A stretch of 64,000 bases of DNA from an uncultured Ilumatobacter sp. (lineage in GTDB: Bacteria; Actinomycetota; Acidimicrobiia; Acidimicrobiales; Ilumatobacteraceae): contig CAJQPY010000012.1 in NCBI GenBank assembly GCA_905480335.1, forward strand, positions 27,308 to 91,307, written 5' to 3'. A program made the translations under genes and the position numbers. Below the pieces are notes generated by a model. The model was not told the origin of the DNA. It searched no databases and worked only from the letters and a program-made list of their open reading frames with translations. Numbering within the stretch: position 1 is the first letter of the stretch; every line of letters starts with the position of its first letter. Positions 26,220-35,559 of the stretch are shown here, in pieces.

Positions 26220-26326
26220 CTGCGAACTGAAGCGGGGCCTTAAGGGTCAGCTTGCCGGACGGAAAATATCGGAGGCGAGACCTGACACGCGACAAGGTTC
26301 GGGGGTCTCGCCGTCGAACGCGACGG

Positions 26327-26932
26327 TCAGATCGTTGGTGATGACGGGGGAGGCGGAACGCTGCCCCGATCACTCGGCGGTGGCACTGCGGTGGCGGTGG
26401 TCGAGGTAGTCCCGGTGGGTGTGGCCTGGGTGACCGTAGTTGTTGCGGTCATTCCCGAACGCAGCATCTCATGACGGATGCGTGCGGCTTCGATAGCGGC
26501 TTCCTCGTTGCGATCCTGGCGCTCGATCATCCGGACTTTGTAGGTGAGCCACTGAATCAGGGAGTGGATTAGCAGCCCGATGATGCCGTAGATAATCATT
26601 GCGAACAGCACGGATGTGTCGAAGATCGATTCGATCTGGTTGCCGTTGGTGGTTCCCAGTTCGATCGGGGTGAAAATTCCCCGAAATGGCTTCATCGCTC
26701 GGTCGAGGTTGCGGTACGCCCACTCGACGAAGCTTGACGATGGGTTCGCTCCGAACAGGAGCAGGAAGAAGCCGAGGAAGAGAATGACCTCGACGAAGAT
26801 GATGTAAACGTACGCGAGGTAGCTGATGAATCGAGCGACGATGGCAGCAATCCTGCCCGTCGACCGCATGTAGTGCGGCTCCGGTTCCATTGGCTGGCTG
26901 TCGTATTGACCGGCGGTTGTGGTGTCGCTCAT
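26327..26932 (-). CDS. YggT-like integral membrane protein
   Basis: From the ATG at 26932, set by AAGGAG 8-9 bases upstream, the protein has 201 residues. Two groups of membrane helices flank the segment AYRNLDRAMKPFRGIFTPIEL, which matches the YggT pattern (helix, then ...D...RPFR...P). A hydrophilic helix rich in Glu/Arg follows (RNEEAAIEAARIRHEML), and the last 45 residues are Thr/Pro-rich and probably disordered. YggT proteins are linked to osmotic stress and envelope or division functions, but none is firmly characterised. It is followed downstream by no gene on its strand. Confidence 0.65.
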   Translation of the reverse strand: MSDTTTAGQYDSQPMEPEPHYMRSTGRIAAIVARFISYLAYVYIIFVEVILFLGFFLLLFGANPSSSFVEWAYRNLDRAMKPFRGIFTPIELGTTNGNQIESIFDTSVLFAMIIYGIIGLLIHSLIQWLTYKVRMIERQDRNEEAAIEAARIRHEMLRSGMTATTTVTQATPTGTTSTTATAVPPPSDRGSVPPPPSSPTI

Positions 26933-27134
26933 CTGGGAGACTCCTTCGTCATCAATCGGTTGTTCGCCCGGTACCTGAACGGATGTGCGGCGACCGGCAG
27001 GCGGACAACGCGAATGTACCCTGCGTGCCATGCTCCGCTCGCGGATGTGTAGAGAAGTCTCGGAAAGATCGTTGTGTGACTTGAGGACGTCTACCCGAAA
27101 CGGCAGGTTGATCGACCGACGTTCGCTGGATGCG

Positions 27135-29585
27135 TCAGAGATAACCCTTGTCGGTCATCCAGCGCAAGGAAAAGAAACCGAGAACCGGCGGGAGGTAGGC
27201 CGTGATCATGCGATACGTGATCGCAATCGTTACCGCCTGCTCCGCAGGCAGCCCTACTGCAGTCAACAGCCCGCTCATCGTCGCCTCGGCAACCCCGATT
27301 CCCCCGGGAACCGGCGCCAGGCCAGCGAGAAGCCCAGTACCGACACTGACGAAGACAAGCGCTGCAAAGGGTACGTCAGCGCCGAATGCAGCGACGGTCG
27401 CACCGAGGGCGAGTGCGCCGAACAGTCGATCGAGTACCTCGCTACTAAAAATTGCTCCCAGGATACGGGGGGAAGTCACCACAGAGCGGACCGATGACAG
27501 CGTGTCTTTCGCGACGGGCACGACTTTTGAGCGTAGGTTCGGGACCGAGAGCACGACTACTCCGCCGATCATGACGACGGCGATCGCAATGGCAATCAGC
27601 CCTCCTGCATCGAAGTCGGCGAGACCGTCAGTCTCGATCTCTTGCCCGATGGCCCTGGCCGACAGCAGCAGAAGAACGACCTCGGCCACGAAACCGATCA
27701 GGCTGATGACCGGGCCCTGTGTGCTCGCTGTGGCTAATGGAACGCCAAGCTTTTGGAGGAATCGAATGTCCATGCCGACGCGGCCGACCATTGACGGGAC
27801 GACGAGGCCGACAAAACTTTTAGCGGACTGCAGGAGCGTGGTGGGGAGAAATGGCAGCGTTTGGCTGATGAGCGCGCGCATTCCGAGGTACGCAGTCGTG
27901 TAGCTGACCATCCGGATCAGAAACGCCACGATGAACCAACCGAACGAGGCGGCGGCCAGTTCGTCGCCGAGCGTGTCGATCCCAACATTGGCGATCTGCG
28001 AGATCAATGAGTTGGCGGCAATGATCGCAGCGATAACGATGACAACCTCTTTGACCTGCACTCGCTTGACCGGTGCGAGTGATGGCGGTTCGACATCGAG
28101 GCGCTCCGCAAGGCCGGTGTGCAGCGACTTAACTTTGATACCCGCCGCTTTCATCTCGTTCCGAAGGTGCGGCTCGATTACGGCGTCTTGGGCATACGGG
28201 AGACAGATCTCCAGCTCATCTGGCTCGAGTGCGTCGACTATCGCATCGAGTGCCCGTTCCGCTCCAACCACGGTGGCCTGGATCGCCAGCATCGAGACGA
28301 CATCAGTGGCGAGTTGCTGTTCAGTTGGGAACATCGATGCGTGAGCGAAGTCCACGAGCTTGATTCCCGACGGCGTCACACGGATCGTGTCGGGTCCGAG
28401 GCTGCCATGCGTGATCCGTGCGTCTCTGTGCAGCGCCGTGAGTTCGCCCCACATCGCTCTGAGCATGTTGTCATCGACTTCATCCGGGCCGACCCCATGT
28501 AGTTCACCGACTGCCTTACCGTTGCCGCCTTCGGTGACGACGAGTACATCTCCGTCGGGTGTCATTCCTGCACCGATCAGCGCCGGAACGTCGAGGCCGG
28601 CAGTGCGTGCCGACAGAAGTGCGAGCGCCTCGTGTTGCGCCTGTTCACTGCGACCGGCTCCGGGTGCGGGTCCAGCTGTGCGATACCAGAGGGCCCGCCA
28701 GATACGTTCGGCGCGTTGCGTGTTTGCGGCATCGACACCGTAGATTTTCAAATCCAGCACATCGCCGGCTTCAGTCGTGGCCGTCGCCAGCCCGACCGTT
28801 CCTGGTTGATCGTTGCGGTATCGCAGCTCGGTTACCGGAATTCCCACGTCGGCAAGGGTCTTGCGGAGACGTCCGACTGATGGAAGGCCCTCGGGCGACC
28901 CGAACGCGAGTCGGACGGTGGCCACGGAGGCAAAGCTCAGTGCTAGCGCACCGGAGAGGCTTGTCACGGTGGTCAGGCCGAGAAAAAGGGGGGACACGAC
29001 GGCAGCGACGATGCACCACCGTAAAATCCGCCGGACTCCGACGTTGACATACGGCGACAGCACGAGTGCCACAACCAGAACGAGCGTGGTGCGCATTGTC
29101 GGAAAGGTGGGTAAATCCTTGGCCGAGAAAAACTCTGGGAGAAGGTCGGGCCATCTACCAGTCGTCAGTCGCGACCCGATCGAACCGAGGAGTGTGGCGA
29201 GGAATAACGCAAGGATTAGGTCGCGAACCAGTCCGCGGCCGATCCCGGCAACCGCAACGCTGATGACCGCAATGACCAGCGCAACGACACCGGCAGCTGA
29301 GTAACTGAACCATGCGAGTGATCGAACCCACCCGGGGAGATCCTGGAGTGCTTCGAGAACTCGGAGGTCGAAATCAGATTCGTTCGCGGCTGCCCAGCCG
29401 AAAAGGGCGAAGGCCAGCGTGGCGAACAGCAGGCGGCCGATGTCGCTCGATCGCCGACGGCGAGGAGCGATCCGATCCGACACGAAGAACGGGACGGACC
29501 CGGAGTCGTCACGGTTTGAGGCAACCTGCAGCATCGAGACGGCCGCAGTGAGCGGGTCGGCTGCGCGCGAGTTTTCGTCGGTCAT
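27135..29585 (-). CDS. Large membrane protein: degenerate PAP2-like, pseudokinase-like and LPG-synthase-like regions
   Basis: From the ATG at 29585 the product has 816 residues (a GTG at 29606 would add 7). Three regions are visible. About 45-225 has six hydrophobic helices with an order resembling PAP2 phosphatases, but the expected PSGH is replaced by FPTMR and the first-motif lysine is absent. About 235-480 is a soluble kinase-like domain with THGSLGPDTIRV in place of the HGD catalytic loop and LVDFAHA in place of DFG/DFE, so probably inactive. About 505-800 is the LPG_synthase_TM/YbhN-type membrane domain (about eight helices, including LAPVPGGIGVAEA). A role in lipid flipping or cell-wall lipid transport is inferred. 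Confidence 0.72.
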   Translation of the reverse strand: MTDENSRAADPLTAAVSMLQVASNRDDSGSVPFFVSDRIAPRRRRSSDIGRLLFATLAFALFGWAAANESDFDLRVLEALQDLPGWVRSLAWFSYSAAGVVALVIAVISVAVAGIGRGLVRDLILALFLATLLGSIGSRLTTGRWPDLLPEFFSAKDLPTFPTMRTTLVLVVALVLSPYVNVGVRRILRWCIVAAVVSPLFLGLTTVTSLSGALALSFASVATVRLAFGSPEGLPSVGRLRKTLADVGIPVTELRYRNDQPGTVGLATATTEAGDVLDLKIYGVDAANTQRAERIWRALWYRTAGPAPGAGRSEQAQHEALALLSARTAGLDVPALIGAGMTPDGDVLVVTEGGNGKAVGELHGVGPDEVDDNMLRAMWGELTALHRDARITHGSLGPDTIRVTPSGIKLVDFAHASMFPTEQQLATDVVSMLAIQATVVGAERALDAIVDALEPDELEICLPYAQDAVIEPHLRNEMKAAGIKVKSLHTGLAERLDVEPPSLAPVKRVQVKEVVIVIAAIIAANSLISQIANVGIDTLGDELAAASFGWFIVAFLIRMVSYTTAYLGMRALISQTLPFLPTTLLQSAKSFVGLVVPSMVGRVGMDIRFLQKLGVPLATASTQGPVISLIGFVAEVVLLLLSARAIGQEIETDGLADFDAGGLIAIAIAVVMIGGVVVLSVPNLRSKVVPVAKDTLSSVRSVVTSPRILGAIFSSEVLDRLFGALALGATVAAFGADVPFAALVFVSVGTGLLAGLAPVPGGIGVAEATMSGLLTAVGLPAEQAVTIAITYRMITAYLPPVLGFFSLRWMTDKGYL

Positions 29586-29662
29586 GGCTGAATGAGATTC
29601 TTTCACCTCACAGCAACAGCTTGTGGGATTTTCTAATCGTGTAATCGATCGCTCAAGCAGGC

Positions 29663-30481
29663 ATGATCGAAGTCGAAGTCGCAGTCGCAGTTGGAGAGTT
29701 GGTGCTGATGGATCGATTGTGGAAGCCGGAGCTACACCACGGTGTCCACGGAGGAAGCAGGCCTGACCAGGCCACGTCAGTCCTCTGTGTCGTCACGTGG
29801 AACATTCAGTTCGGCGCGCAGGTGGCAGCAGCTGCCGAGGCGCTGCAGCACTCCGATGAACTGAGCTCTGCCGACATTGTTCTCTTGCAGGAGATGGACG
29901 ATGTCGGCACCGAGGCCATTGCGCGTTCCGTTGGGCTTAATTACGTGTTTGCATCGTCGGGAGTCCATGCTCGAACTGGACGCCACTTCGGCAATGCGGT
30001 GCTGTCGAAGTGGCCCCTTCGTAACCCCGACGTCGTTCTGCTGTCGCATCGATCGGTGGTGCAGGGTCAGGATCGAATCGCCGTTCGCGCAACGGTTTCG
30101 TTCGGTGAGGTCGACGTCGACGCGTGCAGTGTGCACACCGAAGTACCCTCGCTAAGTCCACCAAAAAGACGTCGCCAATTCGAAGAGATCGCGGAAGCAA
30201 CGAAGCGCTGGGAGCCTGACCGGCTGATCGTCGGTGGAGACTTCAACACGCTCACCGGGCGCGGTGCGCGCTTGGTGAGCCACCGAATGCAGCGAATCGG
30301 AGCTGCGTGCGTTTCGACCGGCGCCGGCGCCACACTCCGCCGCGGCGGCAAAGAGTTCGTCCTCGATCATATTTTTGCGCGTGGACTGATATCGCTCAGA
30401 TCCGGCGTCGTGCGCGGCCTAGGCGCCAGCGATCATCGGCCTCTCTGGGTTCAGCTTGAGATGGACAGCGGTGACCGATGA
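29663..30481 (+). CDS. Endonuclease/exonuclease/phosphatase-fold protein
   Basis: A 272-residue member of the EEP superfamily, which includes exonuclease III, sphingomyelinases and inositol phosphatases. The metal-binding Asn and Glu are in VVTWNIQFG and VLLQEMDDV, catalytic His in CSVHTEV, the DxN pair in IVGGDFNTL, and the terminal Asp-His in LGASDHRPL. There is no signal peptide. These divergent bacterial members cleave phosphodiesters of lipids or nucleic acid; specificity is unknown. An ATG at 29708 is an alternative start that removes an odd repetitive Glu/Val leader. It is divergent from the large membrane gene, with 77 bp between them. Confidence 0.8.
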   Translation: MIEVEVAVAVGELVLMDRLWKPELHHGVHGGSRPDQATSVLCVVTWNIQFGAQVAAAAEALQHSDELSSADIVLLQEMDDVGTEAIARSVGLNYVFASSGVHARTGRHFGNAVLSKWPLRNPDVVLLSHRSVVQGQDRIAVRATVSFGEVDVDACSVHTEVPSLSPPKRRRQFEEIAEATKRWEPDRLIVGGDFNTLTGRGARLVSHRMQRIGAACVSTGAGATLRRGGKEFVLDHIFARGLISLRSGVVRGLGASDHRPLWVQLEMDSGDR

Positions 30482-30615
30482 CCGCCGGTCTTGTCACGAT
30501 CTCGACGTGCAGCGCGGCGGCATCGAACGGCATGAGCAACTTGATCTGATTGTTGTCGACATGACGAACGTGCCAACGATTTGAAGATCAGGATGTGACG
30601 ATTGGGTGTTGATGA

Positions 30616-31020
30616 TCAGGTTTTGATGACCTTGGTCTTTGCCGCAGCGAATTCCTCGTCACTCAACTTGCCGGCCGTGTGGAGCTCGGCGAGCGAAGCG
30701 AGCTGATCCGCAGCCCCCACTCCGCTACCGTTGGCGGTTGTGCGGATGTAGTCCTGAACCGCTGCTTGCTGGGCCTGGACATGATTGACCTGGCGCTGCG
30801 CCATTGAGCTGCCGCGGGCGATGAGATAAACGAACACGCCGAGGTACGGCACGAAGACGATGAATATCGTCCAGAGGGCCTTGCCCCAGCCGGACAGGTC
30901 ATCGCTGCGGAAAATGTCGCCGATCACGTTGAAGATCAACATGATCCAGAGGAAGAAAAGGAAAAACCAGAGCATCGACCAGAGGACCTGGCCGGTTCCG
31001 AATTCGGCAGCGAGCAACAT
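30616..31020 (-). CDS. PLDc_N plus SHOCT membrane protein
   Basis: From the ATG at 31020, preceded by GAGG, the product has 134 residues. Two membrane helices (VLWSMLWFFLFFLWIMLIFNV and ALWTIFIVFVPYLGVFVYLIA) flank the short loop SDDLSGWGK, which matches the PLDc_N (cardiolipin-synthase N-terminal) domain. A charged linker leads to a C-terminal SHOCT motif, LASLAELHTAGKLSDEEFAAAKTKVI. Such proteins are common in actinobacteria; SHOCT is thought to mediate oligomerisation. No enzymatic residues are present. It is monocistronic, with about 75 bp to the acylase gene on the far side. Confidence 0.78.
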   Translation of the reverse strand: MLLAAEFGTGQVLWSMLWFFLFFLWIMLIFNVIGDIFRSDDLSGWGKALWTIFIVFVPYLGVFVYLIARGSSMAQRQVNHVQAQQAAVQDYIRTTANGSGVGAADQLASLAELHTAGKLSDEEFAAAKTKVIKT

Positions 31021-31122
31021 GTGAAACCTCATTTGGATCATGCCCACGGTGCGTGAGCGAGCGAAGCGACCATAGCAGCAGCGCTAAAGGGGGCGGCAGG
31101 TGGAAATTGTCAGCAATTGTGT

Positions 31123-33720
31123 TCAGCTGCCGGGTGGAGCGAACTCAATTACCTGCTGGAAGGTGGGGCGATTTGTGGCGCGGAAATCGTCTTCGATCAA
31201 ACCTGGTGTGAATGTCGTCCGTCGCCCTTCGCTCAACCAGGTTGTCGGATCATCGCCGCGTTCAGCGGCGAGCGTGTTCGCTGCCGTGTCGATCGCTTGC
31301 CACAACGCATCACGACAGGTGTTGATGTCACCGGACCCGCAGTACCGCACGGCAAACGGGCCATCGACTGGCTCGCCGAGAAGTGCTCGTAGGTCCTTGT
31401 CGACGAAGCTCTCGTCGTTGATGCCATCCCGCTCGAACGTTAGAACCTCACCGAGCACCGGCTCGCCAACTGCGCCGACGATTGGATCGAACACTTCGTC
31501 GAAGATCAGTGGGCCGGGACTGTCATGGTCGCCGTCGTTGTCGGCGTCAAGGCGCGGGGCATCGTCGGCGACCCATTGATCGAGAATCGTGACCACCTCG
31601 GCAGCCAGCTCAGAGGGAGCGTCGCCCCCAGCGAGTACGGCGCTGATCACGGGCCAAACCGTCGACCGGACGTCTTCGGTGGCCGAACGGTTCATTACCC
31701 CGACGACGTCGGTCAATTCGGACTCGTCCGGCCACTGGTCGAACGCCTCTACTCGGTGCACCGAGCCGTACTGGTTCCCATCGCCGTGCATGAATCCCGG
31801 TGCCGACTGGTTGTTCCAATTGAGCAGCCGATCCGTCGGGTGCCCTGTGGCATGAGGATGCTCATCCTGCTCCAGAAAGCCCTGCCATTCGTATTCACCG
31901 GTGCCGAGGGTGGGGAGACGCCGGTCGAGCCCCTCGGCACGGACCGGCAGCAGACCAGAGGCGAAGTAGCCGATGCTGTCCCGATTGGCGTATCCCCAGT
32001 TGAACGTGAATCCGAACTGGTTGGCGATTTCAAAGAACGACTCGTTGGTATCGGCGTCGCCCTCCGTCATGTCTTTCAGCGCACCGAGATTTAGGCCGTC
32101 GCGTCCAAAAGTAGAGCGCTGGCTGGTCAATGCAACTGGCACTCCCTCCGAGGTCGCTGTCCCGATTAGGGGTCCGTGCACCGAGGTTGGGTAGCGGATC
32201 GGGACATCGCCAAGCGTTCCGGCGTCGAACTCCTCGAATGGAACGCACTCGCCGTCGAACTCGTAGTGAGTCGACTCGCGTGACGGGGTCGATCCATCCG
32301 GCTCGCAGAGAATCTCAACGAATACGTCGCGCACGTCCTGGTTCGCCGAGGTCAGGCTCCAGGCGTAGTCCTCGGTGCGACCGAGCAAGAGGTACATCGA
32401 CAGGCCCGGTACGGCAGCGCCCTGTGCTTCGATGCCAGGACCGGAGAGGTGGATCTGCTGCACGATCTCGGGGTAGTAGTACCCGAGTTGCGGGCCCATC
32501 ACTGCGAGCGTCGTCTCATTCGCGGAAGCTGCAGGGTCAACGGTCAACCAGTTAGACGCAGTTCGCGTCGGCGGGCCTGACGCTGCGGCATAAACGACAC
32601 CAGCCTCTGCGTCAGGGGACGTAGCTTCTGCTGACTCGCGCGGATCGAAGGAGATCACAGAGTCTTCGTCAATGATCACCGAACCGGTTACATCGCCACC
32701 GGTGAGGGCCGGGTACTCGAAGCGGTCCTCGATCGTGGTCGGTGCCTCGGGATCACTGTCAGGCATCAGGTCTTCCCAGACCTGGCGACCCCGCTCGCTA
32801 CCGAGCTGATTCTGAAGAGTTGACAGAAACTCGGCATTGCGCGCCTCGCTGCCGCCGCCGGCGCCGAAGATCGAACCGATGAATGCAGTCACCGCAATGA
32901 CGTCGTTGACAGTTGCGGGCGCCTGTTCAATGTCGTTGGCTTCCCAGTAAGCGGTCAGTCCGTCGGCGTAGGCCTGCGCATCGGAGATGATTTCCCTACC
33001 CTCTTCCCCGTATTCATCGAGAATGACTTGGATCTGGTCGGTGACCAATTGCTCGGTAGCTGCGCTCGGTGTGAATGTCTGCCCGCTGGTTACCAGAGAG
33101 AACGCGTCGACTCCCGGTACGTCGGCAACCGCCGCGCGAGCTGGGCCACGGCCGAGTTCGATGAGCAGCCCGCGGTCCCGAGCAGTTACCCATCCGGCGC
33201 CGAAGGCCATGTCCTCGCGGGTCTCGCCGGTGATGTGAGGAATGCCGAACTCGTCGTAGACGATCGTGGTGCCCGCTCGGCCAGTCGGCTCCTCGGTGGT
33301 CGCGCCGATCGGCGCGAAGTCCTGTGGAAGGAAGAGGCTCTCGATGTCCCCGTCGGTCACGTCACCTCGCAAGGGGGTCAAGCCGTCGTATAGAGCGAGT
33401 TGGTCGGTCGACTCGTCGGTCTTGGGCAGCCCGCCGTAGTTACCTGGCGGGAGGATGTAAAACGACCGGTCCTCTGTCACTGTCGTGGCAGCGTCCGCGT
33501 TGGTCTCGGCAGCAGGAGGGGTGCTGCCGGCTGACTCGTCAGGCGCGCCTATCGCAGGTTGCTCCTCGTTACCCGGCTCGGTTGCCGTAGGCTCACTTAC
33601 GTCGGCTGACGGTGCCGATTCGCTGGACTCGTCACCATCGGATGAACAGGAGGCGACGACAAGCGCAACGGCAGCTGCGATTGCAAGCGTCCGTGTCTGG
33701 CCGCTAATTCCGGATGACAT
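31123..33720 (-). CDS. Penicillin acylase-family lipoprotein (Ntn amidohydrolase)
   Basis: An 865-residue precursor. The leader ends with VVASC, a lipobox, and is followed by an acidic, Ser-rich linker of about 60 residues, so the enzyme should be anchored outside the membrane. The chain then follows the penicillin-acylase layout: alpha region with GIPHITGETREDMAFGAGWV (residues about 155-180), a spacer, and the beta subunit starting at the catalytic serine S389 in RTASNWLTVDP, exposed by autocleavage. Further conserved parts are GPQLGYYYPE and HGPLIGT. Such enzymes hydrolyse amides, including acyl-homoserine lactones, aculeacin-like lipopeptides and beta-lactams. The exact amide cannot be told; quorum-signal cleavage is one option. 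Confidence 0.85.
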   Translation of the reverse strand: MSSGISGQTRTLAIAAAVALVVASCSSDGDESSESAPSADVSEPTATEPGNEEQPAIGAPDESAGSTPPAAETNADAATTVTEDRSFYILPPGNYGGLPKTDESTDQLALYDGLTPLRGDVTDGDIESLFLPQDFAPIGATTEEPTGRAGTTIVYDEFGIPHITGETREDMAFGAGWVTARDRGLLIELGRGPARAAVADVPGVDAFSLVTSGQTFTPSAATEQLVTDQIQVILDEYGEEGREIISDAQAYADGLTAYWEANDIEQAPATVNDVIAVTAFIGSIFGAGGGSEARNAEFLSTLQNQLGSERGRQVWEDLMPDSDPEAPTTIEDRFEYPALTGGDVTGSVIIDEDSVISFDPRESAEATSPDAEAGVVYAAASGPPTRTASNWLTVDPAASANETTLAVMGPQLGYYYPEIVQQIHLSGPGIEAQGAAVPGLSMYLLLGRTEDYAWSLTSANQDVRDVFVEILCEPDGSTPSRESTHYEFDGECVPFEEFDAGTLGDVPIRYPTSVHGPLIGTATSEGVPVALTSQRSTFGRDGLNLGALKDMTEGDADTNESFFEIANQFGFTFNWGYANRDSIGYFASGLLPVRAEGLDRRLPTLGTGEYEWQGFLEQDEHPHATGHPTDRLLNWNNQSAPGFMHGDGNQYGSVHRVEAFDQWPDESELTDVVGVMNRSATEDVRSTVWPVISAVLAGGDAPSELAAEVVTILDQWVADDAPRLDADNDGDHDSPGPLIFDEVFDPIVGAVGEPVLGEVLTFERDGINDESFVDKDLRALLGEPVDGPFAVRYCGSGDINTCRDALWQAIDTAANTLAAERGDDPTTWLSEGRRTTFTPGLIEDDFRATNRPTFQQVIEFAPPGS

Positions 33721-33910
33721 AGGTTTCTCCCGTGGCTTGAGCTCGTCGAAATCTACGAAATTTAAGGTCTGGGATCAAAGTCCTTCGGTCAAAATTTCGT
33801 TGTCGATTTCGTGTGCGGCCGGCTCAAGCCGACCGAAAACCTCTGCGCCCGAGCGTCGTCCCCCTGGTCCCGGTGCTAGTCCTGGTGGACGGTCACGTCA
33901 CAATCAGACA

Positions 33911-35554
33911 ATGGCGACGAATCCGCAGATCCAGCCGAAGAACCTTGTCGTCGTGCTCCTCGACTCGCTCAACCGGCATATGCTCGGCGCGTACGGGGGC
34001 GGCGAATTCGACACGCCGAATCTCGATCGGTTTGCGGCGCGATCGACGCGGTTCGATCGTCACGTCACCGGCTCGCTGCCGTGCATGCCAGCGCGACACG
34101 ACATTCTGTGCGGCGCTCTCGACTTCCTTTGGAAGCCGTGGGGTTCGATTGAACTGTGGGAGGAGTCGATCACCGCAGCACTCCGCCGCTCGGGTGTACA
34201 CACGATGCTGGCCACCGACCACCCGCACATCTTCGAAACTGGTGGCGAGAACTTCCACACCGACTTCGGGGCGTGGGAGTTTGTGCGCGGCCACGAGGGT
34301 GATCCGTGGCGCACCTTCCCGGATCCCTCGGCGCTCGGCGCACCCGAGACCGGGCTACGCATCATCCCTTCGGCGGCCGACGGAGGCTGGTTTCTGCGCG
34401 ACCGATTCGGCATCGAGAACGATCGATTCGGCCGCCGTCACTACGACGACACACGCACGTGGTTTCGCGAAGAAGACGACTTTCCCGGGCCGCGCACGAT
34501 GCGGGCCGCCGCCGACTGGATCGACCAGGCAGCCCCGCAAGACGAGTCGTGGTTTCTGTTTGTCGATGAATTTGATCCGCACGAACCGTTTGACACTCCT
34601 GAACCGTGGGCCTCGATGTACGACGAAATTGAGTGGAACGAAGATCGACTTGTCTGGCCGCCCTATACGGTCGGCGGAGTTAGCACGGGAGCGCTGACCG
34701 CAGCCCAGGGAAACCACATCCGGGCGAACTATGGCGCCAAGCTCTCAATGATCGACCATCATTTGGGCACGCTGCTCGATCGACTAGACGCCCATGATCT
34801 CTGGGACTCGACCGCCGTGATCCTCTGCACCGACCACGGTCACTACCTGGGCGAGGAGCGTTCGATCGCAGCGCCGGGTGAATCCGGTCGCAACGACCTG
34901 TGGGGCAAACCGATGGTCCCGCAATTCGAGCCGCTCGGACACACACCCATGATGATCCATTGGCCCGGCGTCGACAGCCCGGCAGTCGTCGACGCGCTCA
35001 CCACCAACGTCGATATCAACGCCACCATCGCTGATGCGTTCGGCGTCGAGATGGCGCATCAGACGCACGGTCACTCCGTGCTCCCGCTGCTGACGGGGGA
35101 GGCCGATTCGATCCGCGACTGGTCGATCGGTGGGGTCTTCGGGAACTGGATCCAGGTGACCGACGGAACACACAAATATGCCAGGGCCGCGACTGACAGC
35201 AACTTTCCGTTGTCGATGTGGTCGAATCGCTGGTCGACGATGCCGGGCAGTCAGGATCTCGCCGACTTCATGAAGTTCCCGAAGCCCGATCAGCGAGCGA
35301 CGCTCGACACGATGCCGGGTACGAACATCCCGGTGATCCGTCAGCCATTCGAGGACGGTGACACCCTGCCCTACTGGGCCGGAGGCGGACGATCGATCGG
35401 GCAGCACCACCTGTATGACCTCGACGTCGATCCCGACGAGCACGAGAACCGGGCGGGCGATGCGTCCGAAGCGGACATGATCGAGTTGCTGCGCACGGCG
35501 CTCGTCTCCGTCGAGGCGCCGGCCGAACAACTCGAACGCCTCGGGATCGACTGA
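33911..35554 (+). CDS. Type I sulfatase (formylglycine-dependent)
   Basis: From the ATG at 33911 the product has 547 residues. The alkaline-phosphatase-fold start NLVVVLLDSLNRHMLGAYGG has the metal-binding Asp, followed by the maturation signature C58-M-P-A-R62 (canonical CxPxR), where the cysteine is converted to formylglycine. Other metal ligands are in FVDEFDPHEPF and LCTDHGHYLGEE, the latter being the usual TDHG block. No signal peptide is seen, so it may act in the cytosol. A formylglycine-generating enzyme would be needed; none is in the window. The frame is open upstream to 33485, but that stretch opposes the acylase gene and looks non-coding. Substrates could be sulfated sugars or choline-type esters. 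Confidence 0.9.
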   Translation: MATNPQIQPKNLVVVLLDSLNRHMLGAYGGGEFDTPNLDRFAARSTRFDRHVTGSLPCMPARHDILCGALDFLWKPWGSIELWEESITAALRRSGVHTMLATDHPHIFETGGENFHTDFGAWEFVRGHEGDPWRTFPDPSALGAPETGLRIIPSAADGGWFLRDRFGIENDRFGRRHYDDTRTWFREEDDFPGPRTMRAAADWIDQAAPQDESWFLFVDEFDPHEPFDTPEPWASMYDEIEWNEDRLVWPPYTVGGVSTGALTAAQGNHIRANYGAKLSMIDHHLGTLLDRLDAHDLWDSTAVILCTDHGHYLGEERSIAAPGESGRNDLWGKPMVPQFEPLGHTPMMIHWPGVDSPAVVDALTTNVDINATIADAFGVEMAHQTHGHSVLPLLTGEADSIRDWSIGGVFGNWIQVTDGTHKYARAATDSNFPLSMWSNRWSTMPGSQDLADFMKFPKPDQRATLDTMPGTNIPVIRQPFEDGDTLPYWAGGGRSIGQHHLYDLDVDPDEHENRAGDASEADMIELLRTALVSVEAPAEQLERLGID

Positions 35555-35559
35555 CGGGT

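Noticed and set aside
33485..33910. N-terminal extension of the sulfatase frame by 142 residues.
   Set aside because: It overlaps the signal peptide region and promoter of the divergent acylase gene, is Ser/Ala-rich shadow sequence, and the family begins at the ATG at 33911.
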